A DNA stretch of 64,000 nt from Clostridium nigeriense (GCF_900086595.1 NZ_LT575472.1:2812743-2876742), one strand, 5' to 3'; counted from the first letter of the stretch, positions 17,604 through 26,833 are shown. Notes: a model not told the origin generated them from the sequence alone. Numbers and translations are program-made.

Positions 17604-17640
17604 AAAAACCAAAAATCTTCCTAGATAAACTAGAAAGATT
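17604..17640 (-). terminator. Intrinsic terminator after the GNAT gene remnant
   Basis: AATCTTCCTAG and CTAGAAAGATT (17614-17640) pair with one mismatch; T runs follow on the minus strand. Confidence 0.65.
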
Positions 17641-17649
17641 ATATTTATA

Positions 17650-18249
17650 TTAAAGTACTTTAGCCATTTTTATTACTCTTTCACCTAAAAGTACCCTATC
17701 AAAAATTTTATTGTAATTTAATTTTTCATAGAATTTAGTTACTTTTTCATTTTTTGCAATTAATGATATACCTTCAAACTCCTCTTCTCTTGCAACTTTT
17801 TCAGCATACATCATTAACCTTTTCCCTATTCCAAGTCCTCTTGCATTTTCATCTGTAGCTATATTAGAAATATATAAATTTCCTCTTCTACATTCTCTAA
17901 ACAACATATATTTTAATGAATTAAATATATAATATATTTTTTCTGAAAATCCATCTATTTTATTAATTTGCTTCAAATCTGTTTCAATACTTAAAATATC
18001 TAATTTATCATAAGGAATTAGTATAATTGCCCCTGCTATTTTATTATCTACTTCAGCAACAGTTATATAATCTGTACTATATCTTGATTCTTTACTTTTA
18101 ACTAATATTTTCAAGTTATCTAAAGTTTCTTCTTTAGATTCTCCCCCTCAAACATCTTCAGGATTTATCTCTGTGTAATAAATTAAATTTGCAATTTCAT
18201 TTATATCTTCAATTTTTGCTTTTCTAATCATAATATTTTTCGAACTCAT
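17650..18249 (-). pseudogene. GNAT acetyltransferase gene with an in-frame TGA
   Basis: ATG at 18249 follows a GGGAGG site, and the frame runs 199 codons to 17650 but is interrupted by TGA at codon 34 (18150-18148) in the context N-P-E-D-V-stop-G-G-E-S. Sequence on both sides is GNAT-like: MIRKAKIEDINEIANLIYY at the N-terminus, and the acetyl-CoA motif IATDENARGLGIGKRLMMYA, then NEKVTKFYEKLNY, downstream. TGG to TGA is the simplest cause. A TTG restart at 18114 has no ribosome site. No selenocysteine signals were seen. Probably an inactivated gene or a sequencing error. Confidence 0.82.
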
Positions 18250-18398
18250 AATTCCAACCTCCCATACAGAATTTACTCTTCTGTATAGTTTAATTATATG
18301 AAATCAAGAAATATTTTTCATTGATATTTATACTCTGTTTAATGTATTATTGTGCTTTAAATACTATTTAGATATCTTTTTATATAATACAAAAATAC

Positions 18399-18426
18399 TA
18401 AAAAAGAGCTATCTTTGTGACAGCCC
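18399..18426 (-). terminator. Intrinsic terminator after the TudS-DUF1722 gene
   Basis: Minus strand GGGCTGTC pairs with GATAGCTC (18426-18406), two G-U pairs, then six T. Confidence 0.65.
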
Positions 18427-18427
18427 C

Positions 18428-19399
18428 TTATATTCCCTTCCCAGAATCAGTAACTTCAACTAACTCTATAGGAAAACTTTCAAAAATCTTTTGCTCTAAT
18501 AAGTATTCATTATTAAATCTTATTGCCCAAGACTTAATTATAGTAAGTGGTAAAGAGAATGGAACCTTCTTATTTTGGTATTTCTCTAATGTATCTAAGA
18601 AAAAGGATTTTTCTTCCTTACTTAAATCCTTTGAAAAATAACCAAATAAATGTAATAACATATTAATATTTCTCATAGGTCTTTGGCTTGTAGACAAAGC
18701 TTTTGCTAAGACTAATTTATATTCTCTAATTGAATCATCTAAGTTAGCCTTTGTAGCGGAACCAACAATCTTACCTAATTCCTTTTGTCTTGAAGGACTA
18801 TATGCCATTAATAAATATTTGTATTGACTTTGAAATTTAACAAGTGCACTTACAGATTTGTTCTCTTCAACCTTATTGAAATTATAATTAGCATACATCC
18901 AAGTTAGAAACTTTTCTCTAATATTATAATTAGTTAATCTTCCTTCGTCTTCTATAGGTATAGTATCAAATTCTTCTATTAACCTTTGTGCAAAAATACC
19001 ACTATTACTTCTATTTATAGTACTTGATTTCCCAATATTATTATAAAGTTTAACATCCTTAATTCCGCAAGATGGTGACCTTCCTTTTAAAATCAAACCT
19101 TGTATTTTAGATTTATCTAAGCTTTCTAAAAATCGATTAGAAAACTCTGTCATTCTATTAGTTAAATCTTCTCCTGTTTTTGAACAAACTAAACTAACTT
19201 CATTATTATTTTGTATTAACCTTAAGCTATCTCTTGGTGTAGACAGTCCTATCTGAGCTTCTGGACAAACTTCAATAACATTTACATAAGACTTTAATTT
19301 ATTAACAAAGGAATCCTTTATCATAGAACCATCATATCTACATGCGTCTCCTTCTATACATTTGCTTATAAGTATGGTAGGCTTATCATTATTAAACAT
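18428..19399 (-). CDS. TudS-like (DUF523) and DUF1722 fusion protein
   Basis: 323 residues. Residues 1-145 are DUF523, the fold of the [4Fe-4S] thiouracil desulfidase TudS: Cys14 in ISKCIEGDACRYDG, Cys45 in EVCPEAQIGLSTPR and Cys111 in GRSPSCG are placed like the three cluster ligands. Residues 180-300 are DUF1722 (KFQSQYKYLLMAYS, then LGKIVGSA), the E. coli YbgA partner domain of unknown role. The fused order DUF523-DUF1722 is common in bacteria. Desulfuration of a thiolated base or nucleoside is inferred only from the cysteines. ATG at 19399; its own terminator. Confidence 0.85.
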   Translation of the reverse strand: MFNNDKPTILISKCIEGDACRYDGSMIKDSFVNKLKSYVNVIEVCPEAQIGLSTPRDSLRLIQNNNEVSLVCSKTGEDLTNRMTEFSNRFLESLDKSKIQGLILKGRSPSCGIKDVKLYNNIGKSSTINRSNSGIFAQRLIEEFDTIPIEDEGRLTNYNIREKFLTWMYANYNFNKVEENKSVSALVKFQSQYKYLLMAYSPSRQKELGKIVGSATKANLDDSIREYKLVLAKALSTSQRPMRNINMLLHLFGYFSKDLSKEEKSFFLDTLEKYQNKKVPFSLPLTIIKSWAIRFNNEYLLEQKIFESFPIELVEVTDSGKGI

Positions 19400-19480
19400 A
19401 TATCCACCTCAATAAATAATTACTATACTAAATCTAATATTTATTATTTGTCCTTAAATAAATATTATTCTTTCTACCAC

Positions 19481-20830
19481 TTAATTAATAATCTCTTCTT
19501 CAATGTCTTTACTTATAGTAAGTTTTTCTTCTTTAGCTAATTTCAAAATTAACCCTAATATAATTCCAAAGATAGCTGGAATAAACCATGCTAATCCTTC
19601 ATTTGAAAGTGGAAGCAATGAAATTATTTTGGCAATAAAATCTATTTTTATTCCAACTTGTCCTAATGAGTCAATTATACTAACTATACCAGTAAACAAT
19701 ATAGTTAATCCATATATATATTTGCTTCCTTTAAAAATAAAATCAAATACTGATAACACAATAAGCATTATTGCAATTGGATAAATAGCATTTAATATAG
19801 GAACTGATATACTAAGTATTTTTGTTAATCCCATATTAGCTACTAATAAGCTAAAAACAGTTAAGATTACTACCCAATTTTTATATGATATCTTTTTTGT
19901 TAGCGTAGTAAAATACTGACTACATGAAGTTATTAATCCAACGCAAGTTGTTAAACATGCCAAAGTAAAAATTAAGGCTAATAATATAGCTCCTGGCTTA
20001 CCAAATATATATGCAGTTATATTGGTTAATGTTTGAGCTCCATTTTCACTTAATCCAAACTTTCCACCACTTGTAGCTCCTAAATGAGCTAGCATAGCGT
20101 ATATAACAGCAAGTAGTGCTCCAGCTATAATACCCGCTTTTATAGATAGGCTAACAACCTTTTTATCATCATTTATTCCCTTAGACTTAATTGCAAGTGC
20201 TATAACAATCCCAAAATTTAAAGCTGCAATAGTATCCATAGTTAAATATCCATCTAAAAATCCTTTAAAGAAGGATGATGATTGGTACCCATTTACAGGT
20301 GCTCCATAACTACCTAATGGTTTTACAAATGACCCTACAACCATAATTAAAATTAATGCCAATAATGCAGGTGTTAAAACTTTTCCCATACGATCAACTA
20401 ATTTACTAGGGGATAATGATAGCCAATATGCTATAGCAAAAAATATAAGTGTATATAAAAATAATGATAATTTTAAAGAAATACTTTCAGGTAAATAAGG
20501 TGCAACTGCCATTTCAAAAGGTAAACTTCCTGCTCTTGGAATTCCTAATCCTGGTCCAATTGATAAATATATTAAGATCGTAAATATTGTTGCAAAAATT
20601 GGATTTACCCTCTTTGCTAAATTTGTTAATCCTCCTGATTTTGCCACAGCTATAACTCCTAATACAGGGAATCCAACTGCTGTAATAAAAAATCCTACTA
20701 GTACTATCCAAGTTTTATCTCCTGCGGCTTCCCCCATAAATGGTGGGAAAATTAAATTTCCCGCTCCAAAAAATAGCGAAAAAAGCATTAGTCCTATTAA
20801 TAATAAATCTTTTTTTGTTAAGTTATTCAT
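19481..20830 (-). CDS. brnQ: Branched-chain amino acid/sodium symporter BrnQ
   Basis: 449 residues, 12 hydrophobic segments. The N-terminus reads FSLFFGAGNLIFPPFMG, the BrnQ/LIVCS signature. It imports leucine, isoleucine and valine with sodium. ATG at 20830 has GGGGG upstream. A T-box leader precedes the gene, with an apparent isoleucine specifier, so expression should rise when isoleucyl-tRNA is uncharged. That agrees with the transport substrate. Confidence 0.93.
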   Translation of the reverse strand: MNNLTKKDLLLIGLMLFSLFFGAGNLIFPPFMGEAAGDKTWIVLVGFFITAVGFPVLGVIAVAKSGGLTNLAKRVNPIFATIFTILIYLSIGPGLGIPRAGSLPFEMAVAPYLPESISLKLSLFLYTLIFFAIAYWLSLSPSKLVDRMGKVLTPALLALILIMVVGSFVKPLGSYGAPVNGYQSSSFFKGFLDGYLTMDTIAALNFGIVIALAIKSKGINDDKKVVSLSIKAGIIAGALLAVIYAMLAHLGATSGGKFGLSENGAQTLTNITAYIFGKPGAILLALIFTLACLTTCVGLITSCSQYFTTLTKKISYKNWVVILTVFSLLVANMGLTKILSISVPILNAIYPIAIMLIVLSVFDFIFKGSKYIYGLTILFTGIVSIIDSLGQVGIKIDFIAKIISLLPLSNEGLAWFIPAIFGIILGLILKLAKEEKLTISKDIEEEIIN

Positions 20831-20861
20831 TTTATTACCCCCAATTTTTTAAATAAAAAAA

Positions 20862-21118
20862 CCGTCCCTTAAAAACAAGGGACGGAAATATCCGCGTTAC
20901 CACCCTAATTCTATAAATAATTTAAAATAAATATATTTATAGCACTTAGTTACGTATCTAACAATACGCTTATCTTTTAACGGTGAAAGACTCCGTCAAC
21001 ACTTACTATATTTTTCGGCGTTGCTTCTCAGAGATGATTTTCAATTATCTTTTGAACATTGGCTTTCAGCAGTTACCAACTCTCTGTTGAACAAAATAAT
21101 AATTTACTTATTCTCTTC
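20862..21118 (-). promoter_or_regulatory. T-box riboswitch leader, apparent Ile (AUC) specifier
   Basis: The minus-strand leader has the T-box AGGGTGGTAACGCGG (20906-20892) and a downstream terminator CCGTCCCTT/AAGGGACGG (20862-20885) with a T run. Stem I begins AGAGAATAAGTA, with the AGTA loop-E motif, and closes with GAAAATCATCTCT. Aligning the GAA of loop E puts AUC, followed by a purine, in the specifier position and lets AGAGA pair with TCTCT. Isoleucine is therefore the best reading, but CUC (Leu) is not fully excluded. Confidence 0.92.
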
Positions 21119-21145
21119 ATAGAATTTTCAAATTTATTTACCTTA

Positions 21146-21174
21146 ATATTACAACCATTTTATTTATATGTCAA
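21146..21174 (-). promoter_or_regulatory. Sigma-A promoter for the T-box/brnQ transcript
   Basis: -35 TTGACA (21174-21169), 17-bp spacer, -10 TAATAT (21151-21146). It abuts the end of the upstream yjdM-like gene. Confidence 0.7.
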
Positions 21175-21176
21175 TA

Positions 21177-21518
21177 TTATATTTTTTTTACAAATTCTGA
21201 TTTTAATTTCATAGCTCCAAATCCATCTATTTTACAATCTATATTATGATCACCTTCAACCAACTTTATATTTTTAACCTTAGTACCTTGCTTTAATGGA
21301 GCTGAACTTCCTTTAACTTTTAGATCCTTAATTATACTAACTGAATCTCCGTCCTTTAATATATTTCCATTTGAATCTTTTACTATTAATTCATCATCAT
21401 TACTCTCATCTTCTGAAGTTAAAGTCCATTCATATCCACATTCTGGACATATTAAAATGCTTCCATCCTCATATGTATATTCTGAATTACACTTTGGACA
21501 ATTTGGTAAATTTATCAT
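21177..21518 (-). CDS. YjdM/PhnA-family zinc-ribbon protein
   Basis: 113 residues. N-terminal zinc ribbon with CPKC at 7-10 and CPEC at 24-27, followed by a small SH3-like domain ([20 protein letters not shown]). Matches YjdM, once called PhnA; the phosphonoacetate link of the old name is not supported for most members. Cytoplasmic. GGAGG precedes ATG. Role unknown. Confidence 0.88.
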   Translation of the reverse strand: MINLPNCPKCNSEYTYEDGSILICPECGYEWTLTSEDESNDDELIVKDSNGNILKDGDSVSIIKDLKVKGSSAPLKQGTKVKNIKLVEGDHNIDCKIDGFGAMKLKSEFVKKI

Positions 21519-21623
21519 TAGTTATTCCTCCATTTTTATAATATGCTCACTATAGTTTAATACTTTTTTATACTATCATATACATAATATAATTACAAAT
21601 TTTATACTAATTTATTCTAAATA

Positions 21624-21689
21624 TGCATTATTACTAAACTTACAGCATTAGTAAAGGAACATATAGAATTAACTGGTAAAGTTCTTTAA
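21624..21689 (+). pseudogene. Possible 3' remnant of a plus-strand gene
   Basis: A frame without start codon reads ITKLTALVKEHIELTGKVL and stops at 21687-21689; it looks like the helical tail of a protein and is followed by a good terminator (21729-21764). Too short to name; may be chance. Confidence 0.25.
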
Positions 21690-21728
21690 AATAAAACAAT
21701 TTCATGATAAGTTTAAATAATTTTACAT

Positions 21729-21764
21729 AAAAAGGACTTCAACTTATTATTTGAAGTCCTTTTT
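21729..21764. terminator. Bidirectional intrinsic terminator
   Basis: AAAAAGGACTTCAA and TTGAAGTCCTTTTT form a 14-bp stem with an 8-nt loop. It ends the Tim44-like gene on the minus strand (stop at 21784). Confidence 0.88.
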
Positions 21765-21783
21765 GTCTAATCTTATTACATTT

Positions 21784-22557
21784 TTAACTATTTAAGTTTA
21801 TATCAAAAAAATCTAAATTCTCAATTTCATCTATTTGCATTATCTCATCTAATATCCATCTATCTTCTCTTCTTATAAACTTCCAATACTCTTCAAATGG
21901 AATACTTCTATACTTATTACCTTCTATTAAATCTCCACTTTCTTCATTAATAATGTAATCTATCGCTTTTGCTTTTATATGAACCCAGATAAGATCTTCT
22001 ATAATTCCTTCCTTATCCTTAATTGAAATTGGAGTTGCTTTAATCAATTTCATATTTTTAAGGATGTTTTTTTCTTTTCTTACCTTCATCCATTCTGTTT
22101 TAGATTTATGCCTAACATATAATTTTTCACTCATATATTCCTTTGCTAAATCTTGATTTCTCTCCATCCAAGCATTTTGAATTTTATAGAAAGCTTCTTC
22201 AATATCATTTTTCATTTTATCATAATCCCAAGTATAGTCATTTTCACTTAAAGTTTTTATAGCTGAAATGCTCTTTAACTTCTTTTTACTAAGCCTTATT
22301 TTAAAAACTATAACTCCAGCTGAAGAAATACAAAAAAACATTCCAATATTTATTATTGAAGCAATAGGGTTACTTCTACGGTTATAAGAGTTTGATGATC
22401 CTGAATGATGTGAGCTACCGCCACCACCACCGCCTCCGCCGCCCCCGCCGCCTCCGCCAGCTCTTGCAACAGCATCTGATGGTATATTAATTATTAACAT
22501 AAATAATAAAATAGGTATTAAACATTTAAATATCTTTTTCAATCTGACAAAGTTCAT
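21784..22557 (-). CDS. Tim44-like domain membrane protein with polyglycine tract
   Basis: 257 residues. A signal or first membrane segment (LIPILLFMLIINIP, residues 13-26) is followed by 14 consecutive glycines (about 34-47), a Ser/His-rich stretch, a second hydrophobic segment (ASIINIGMFFCISSAGVIVF) and then a C-terminal Tim44-like domain of about 150 residues (FYKIQNAWMERNQDLAKEYM, then WVHIKAKAIDYI). Bacterial Tim44-like proteins are membrane-associated with unclear roles; in mitochondria Tim44 acts in import. It is encoded just after a YidC-like insertase, so a membrane-biogenesis link is inferred. Confidence 0.75.
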   Translation of the reverse strand: MNFVRLKKIFKCLIPILLFMLIINIPSDAVARAGGGGGGGGGGGGGGSSHHSGSSNSYNRRSNPIASIINIGMFFCISSAGVIVFKIRLSKKKLKSISAIKTLSENDYTWDYDKMKNDIEEAFYKIQNAWMERNQDLAKEYMSEKLYVRHKSKTEWMKVRKEKNILKNMKLIKATPISIKDKEGIIEDLIWVHIKAKAIDYIINEESGDLIEGNKYRSIPFEEYWKFIRREDRWILDEIMQIDEIENLDFFDINLNS

Positions 22558-22581
22558 AATTATCTTCCTTTTTATAAATTA

Positions 22582-22615
22582 AAAGGTATTTAAGGAAATT
22601 TCCTTAAATACCTTT
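22582..22615 (-). terminator. Palindromic terminator between yidC2 and the Tim44-like gene
   Basis: A perfect palindrome of 34 bp with half site AAAGGTATTTAAGGAAA, three bases after the YidC stop. Because the Tim44-like gene begins 25 bp later, some read-through probably feeds it. Confidence 0.75.
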
Positions 22616-22618
22616 AGT

Positions 22619-23257
22619 CTATGCAAAAACTTTATTTTTACTATATAATCTAAAGCCTATATCCTCAATTAAAGTAAACAAACTTGAAGTTATAAAATAT
22701 ATTCCTAATGCAATAGGAGCTTTTATATTAATAACTAAACCAAATATAATCATCGGCAAAATAGACTTTATGCTTATAGATTTTTCCTCATTACTAAAAA
22801 TATTTAAGTACGAAATAATACTTGGAGCTATAGTAATAAGTGTATATAGTAAAGGAACAACAAATTTATCATCCGCACTTCCAATATTCATAGCCCAAGG
22901 TATTAAAATAGTCATAGCTTCAACTTGTAATCTATTTATTGTCATATATAACCCTGAAATTATTGGTAATTGTAATATTGGAATTAAGCAACCCAGTAAT
23001 CCCTTAGGACTTTCTAAATAAAGCTTATTTAATTCTTCCTCTTGTTTCTTTTTATTATTGTTATATCTCTTCTTAACCTCTTCTATCTTTTTAGAAAAAC
23101 TAATTTGCTTTTTCATAGCTATTCTTTGCTTTATTGAAAAAGGAAGCATAATAAGCTTTACAACTACAGTTAGTAATACAATTGCTATTCCAAAATCTCC
23201 AGTAAGTCCATAAAATAAATCTATCATAAATTTAAAACCATTAATAATGATGTTCAT
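22619..23257 (-). CDS. YidC/Oxa1-family membrane insertase (second copy type)
   Basis: 212 residues, no lipoprotein signal. Core features: IAIVLLTVVVKLIMLPFSIKQ, the conserved positively charged groove residue region after TM1, a coiled-coil loop (KKIEEVKKRYNNNKKKQEEE), then PILQLPIISGLYMTI and later hydrophobic segments. It inserts small membrane proteins alone or with Sec. Shorter than the housekeeping SpoIIIJ/YidC near rnpA. A dnaA/rpmH context is absent, so this is an accessory copy. AAGGAGG precedes ATG at 23257. Confidence 0.85.
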   Translation of the reverse strand: MNIIINGFKFMIDLFYGLTGDFGIAIVLLTVVVKLIMLPFSIKQRIAMKKQISFSKKIEEVKKRYNNNKKKQEEELNKLYLESPKGLLGCLIPILQLPIISGLYMTINRLQVEAMTILIPWAMNIGSADDKFVVPLLYTLITIAPSIISYLNIFSNEEKSISIKSILPMIIFGLVINIKAPIALGIYFITSSLFTLIEDIGFRLYSKNKVFA

Positions 23258-23300
23258 AAATCCTCCTTAATTTAAATAAATTTTCTAAACATCATTATTA

Positions 23301-23528
23301 TTAAAATAAGGTACAATATCTCCAAATATCTATTTTTTCATAAGTATTAAATTTGTCTAAGGTTAAGTTTATAAAATAATTAAATATTTCTTTATTTAAA
23401 TATTTTAAGATAACCTTATTAAAACTCTTTCTTTCCTTTGATAAACAACCTTTTAGATACACAAATAGAAATGTTGTAATACTCAATATAAATATTAAAT
23501 TTACTAAATATATGATATCAAATTTCAT
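23301..23528 (-). CDS. Small single-pass membrane protein, unknown
   Basis: 75 residues. One hydrophobic segment (IIYLVNLIFILSITTFLFVYL) then a basic, aromatic tail (SKERKSFNKVILKYLNKEIF). GTG at 23534 is part of the ribosome site GGAGGTG; ATG at 23528 is the likely start. It precedes yidC2 by 43 bp and is probably in one operon with yidC2 and the Tim44-like gene. Confidence 0.6.
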   Translation of the reverse strand: MKFDIIYLVNLIFILSITTFLFVYLKGCLSKERKSFNKVILKYLNKEIFNYFINLTLDKFNTYEKIDIWRYCTLF

Positions 23529-23609
23529 AGGCACCTCCTAAAGGTTATTTTTTACTTTATTATATAAAACTTTTTATCTCATGTCAATATATGGCACTTA
23601 TTCTAACTA

Positions 23610-24161
23610 TCAACTATTTATTCTATTAGTAACATTTCCTTGTAATCCTTCAATAACATCTAATGTTTTTGAATGCAAGCTTTCATCAAAACTAGCACAA
23701 AGACTTGCATCAACAATTATTTCAGCATTTCTATATTGAGATTGAAACATTACAAAATTGCTAATAACACAAATATTAGTGACAACTCCAACTATCTCAA
23801 TTACTTCTATATCTTCTCCAATATCCTGTGAAATTTTAACCATATCCTTAGGTGCTATACCAAACCCATATTTATAATAATGTAAGGTATTATCTGCACC
23901 TATAAAATCTTTTAATTTTCCATATAAATTATGTCCTTCACTTCCCTCAATACAATGAACGATAGGTAGATTTTTTCCTTCTCTACTTTCTAAATAGTTT
24001 TCTTTATGAGTATCATAGGTAAACAATACTTTATCTTCTTCTCTTAAATATTTATTTATCTTATTATAAATCCCATCCTCTAAAGCAGTAGCTTTTTCAA
24101 ATCCTAATGCTCCATCAACAAAATCCTTTTGATAATCAATAACTACTAATAATTTTTTCAT
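23610..24161 (-). CDS. Isochorismatase-family cysteine hydrolase (nicotinamidase-like)
   Basis: 183 residues. The catalytic triad fits Asp9 (VVIDYQKDF), Lys97 (YYKYGFG) and Cys131 (VVTNICVIS), with Asp50 and His52 as likely metal ligands (TYDTH). This is close to nicotinamidase, which turns nicotinamide into nicotinic acid, but related amidases share the pattern. It lies 23 bp after an SDR gene in the same direction, so the two are co-transcribed. A NAD synthetase gene is elsewhere in the window (52513). Confidence 0.85.
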   Translation of the reverse strand: MKKLLVVIDYQKDFVDGALGFEKATALEDGIYNKINKYLREEDKVLFTYDTHKENYLESREGKNLPIVHCIEGSEGHNLYGKLKDFIGADNTLHYYKYGFGIAPKDMVKISQDIGEDIEVIEIVGVVTNICVISNFVMFQSQYRNAEIIVDASLCASFDESLHSKTLDVIEGLQGNVTNRINS

Positions 24162-24184
24162 TGTATCCTCCTAATTTAACTTTT

Positions 24185-24952
24185 TTATACTATTGATGTT
24201 CCTCCATCAACTACAATATGTTGTCCTGTAACATAACTTGAAGCATCTGATGAAAAATATAAAATAGTTCCATTTAATTCACCCTTTTTAGCTGGTCTAG
24301 ATGCAGGACAAAGTGAGTTGTAGCCATTTAAAAATTCATTAGATTTAAATAATGTATTCTCAGTCATTTCTGATTCAAATAATCCAGGACAAACTGAATT
24401 TACTGTTATTCCAAACCTAGCATATGAAGCTGCCATTCCTCTAGATAATCCTAATACAGCTGCCTTTGATGCATTATAAGAATGTCTAATAAAAATATCA
24501 GCTTTATCTGCTATTAATCCATTTATTGAGCTTACATTAACTATTTTACCATAATTTTGTTCTTTCATAACTGGAACAACATATTTACACATTAAGTAAA
24601 TTCCCTTTACATTAGTATCCATACTTTTATCCCAATCCTCTTCAGTTAAAGTTTCTACTCCTCCACCTATAGCTATTCCAGCATTATTTAATAAAATATC
24701 TATTCTTCCAAATCTATTTATTATATCTTCTATTACGCTCTTAACTTCATCTTCGTTTGTTACATCACATTTAAGTGCAATAGCTTTTACTCCTAAGCTT
24801 TCCAATTCCTTAGCTAAACTTTCTATTTTCTCAATTCTTCTTGCTAATAAGCATACATTTGCGCCTTCTTTAGCATATGCTATTGCTGCATCCTTTCCTA
24901 GACCACTCGAAGCCCCAGTAACAACTGCTATTTTTCCATTTAAATTAAACAT
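24185..24952 (-). CDS. Classical short-chain dehydrogenase/reductase
   Basis: 255 residues. TGASSGLG at 12-19, NNAG at 89-92, Ser142, Tyr159 and Lys163 (YNASK). ARR at residues 37-39 suggests NADP(H). C-terminal VTGQHIVVDGGTSIV is typical. Similar to gluconate 5-dehydrogenase or 3-oxoacyl-ACP reductase types; substrate not assignable. GGAGG precedes ATG. First gene of a two-gene unit with the isochorismatase-like gene. Confidence 0.9.
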   Translation of the reverse strand: MFNLNGKIAVVTGASSGLGKDAAIAYAKEGANVCLLARRIEKIESLAKELESLGVKAIALKCDVTNEDEVKSVIEDIINRFGRIDILLNNAGIAIGGGVETLTEEDWDKSMDTNVKGIYLMCKYVVPVMKEQNYGKIVNVSSINGLIADKADIFIRHSYNASKAAVLGLSRGMAASYARFGITVNSVCPGLFESEMTENTLFKSNEFLNGYNSLCPASRPAKKGELNGTILYFSSDASSYVTGQHIVVDGGTSIV

Positions 24953-25186
24953 AATTTTACCTCCATACCCTTTATAAAATTTTTCTATATATCTAATTAT
25001 ATACTTATATTTTCTATTTTGTATAAGTTTTTCTAATTTAATTTTTTGCTTTTTGGAGAAAATGACACCAAAACATATCTATACTAAAAATAATTCATCC
25101 CCTCAGCAAAATATTTGATTTACAAACTATTTGATATTTGATAGTATATTTTACATAATTTATTATCAAACAAAAGGAGATTTATT

Positions 25187-26833
25187 ATGAACAAAAGCAA
25201 TAGTACAAGCTATATTATTTTAATTTTTACACTTTTTCTATTTGGGATTCTTGGACTTAATTCTCTCAATCCTTCAAAACCTAATTATGATGATTTTTCA
25301 AAATTTAATGTTAGTAACCAAATGGATCATATCAATGAAATTGCAAAGGAACCACATTCAATCTATGATGTAGAAGCTAAAGAAAAAGTTAGGGAATATT
25401 TGACTTCTGAATTAACTAAGTTAGGAGCACAACCAAAAATATATGAATATAGTCATGTTTATGTAAAAAGAAGTGATAGTTATGAAGACATTCAAAATAT
25501 TTATGCAGAAATTAAAGGTAAATCTGATTCTTATATTATGTTAGTAACCCACTATGATAGTTCTAGAGCAAAACCTGAGCGTTATGCAGAAAAAGATGGC
25601 TCTCTTGGAGCAGCTGATGCTGGATATGGATTATCTACAATTCTTGAAACTTTAAGAGTTATAAAAGAAAGCAATATAGAACTTCAAAATGGTATAAAAA
25701 TTTTATTTACTGATGGTGAAGAAGCTGGTCTTTTAGGTGCTAAAGAAGCTGTTAAGGAATATGAAATTTTCAATGGTGTAAATTATTTAATAAACCTTGA
25801 AGCTAGAGGCACAAAAGGTCCTGCAGTAATGTTCGAAACAAGTCCTAATAATTCAGCTGTAGTAGATTTATATAATTCGGCTGATAAGACTTTCTCATAC
25901 TCTATAACCCCTGAAATATATAGACTTTTACCTAATGGAACTGATTTTACTGTATTTCTTGAAAACAATATTCCTGGTATAAATATAAGTGTCTTAAATG
26001 GTATTGAAAATTATCATACACCTAATGACAATCCTAATAATTTAAATTATAAATCTATGCAACATTACGGTGATCAAGTTTTACCTATAGTCCAAGAGTT
26101 TGTATCTAATAGTAAATATTCAAATCCATCTGAAATTACTAGTAAAAGTGATAGTATATTCTTTAGTCTTGGAAATTTATTTATTAAGTACTCAAAAGCT
26201 ATTAACTACATACTTATACTTTTAATATTAATTTGTATAATATATTTATATATAAATCTAAAACATAAAAATTTAGTAAAAGTATTTAAATTCTCATTTA
26301 TTAATTTACTTTATACAATAATTAGTATGGGAATAGCTTATATTGTTACTAGGATTTTAGCAATTATAAATGGTCGACCATTTAAAATAACTTATTTACC
26401 ACTTATAAAATATGAATCTATTATTTTAATATTATTTATCTTAATTACTTTTATTGCTTATATATTTACAATAAAAAAATTCACTAATAATTTTAATGAA
26501 AAAAATGAATATTTAATAGGCTCTTTAACATTATTATTAGCTTTATCCATAATATTAACTTTATTATTACCTGGAGCTAGCTATATAACTGTTTTTCCAG
26601 GAATTTTAATTTCGATAACTTCTGTTATCACAAAAATTTTAGATCATAAATATAATATTTCCTATATAATGCTTATTCCTATTGCATTAGTTACTTTATT
26701 GTTTGTTCCAACAATATATTTGTTTAATTCAGCTTTAACACTAGGTGGCCTTTGCGCAAATATACTATTTGTTATGATTGCATTTATATCCATAACTTCA
26801 AGCAGTACTCTTATAAAAGGAATTACTAAATAA
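25187..26833 (+). CDS. Membrane-anchored M28-family zinc aminopeptidase
   Basis: 548 residues. One N-terminal membrane segment (residues 9-26), then an M28 peptidase domain: zinc ligands His122 (VTHYDSS), Asp144 (GAADAGYG), Glu178/179 (TDGEEAG), Glu205 (NLEARG) and His277 (ENYHTPND) are all present. A C-terminal block of about seven hydrophobic segments from residue 340 resembles ERMP1/Fxna-type peptidases. The active site should face outside. AAGGAG precedes ATG. Monocistronic with a terminator at 26887. Confidence 0.9.
   Translation: MNKSNSTSYIILIFTLFLFGILGLNSLNPSKPNYDDFSKFNVSNQMDHINEIAKEPHSIYDVEAKEKVREYLTSELTKLGAQPKIYEYSHVYVKRSDSYEDIQNIYAEIKGKSDSYIMLVTHYDSSRAKPERYAEKDGSLGAADAGYGLSTILETLRVIKESNIELQNGIKILFTDGEEAGLLGAKEAVKEYEIFNGVNYLINLEARGTKGPAVMFETSPNNSAVVDLYNSADKTFSYSITPEIYRLLPNGTDFTVFLENNIPGINISVLNGIENYHTPNDNPNNLNYKSMQHYGDQVLPIVQEFVSNSKYSNPSEITSKSDSIFFSLGNLFIKYSKAINYILILLILICIIYLYINLKHKNLVKVFKFSFINLLYTIISMGIAYIVTRILAIINGRPFKITYLPLIKYESIILILFILITFIAYIFTIKKFTNNFNEKNEYLIGSLTLLLALSIILTLLLPGASYITVFPGILISITSVITKILDHKYNISYIMLIPIALVTLLFVPTIYLFNSALTLGGLCANILFVMIAFISITSSSTLIKGITK

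Noticed and set aside
17604..17640. Second small RNA near the PPC gene
   Set aside because: The hairpin is explained as the terminator of the GNAT remnant.
18140..18155. Selenocysteine at the TGA of the GNAT gene
   Set aside because: Tryptophan is the expected residue and no SECIS-like hairpin is visible.
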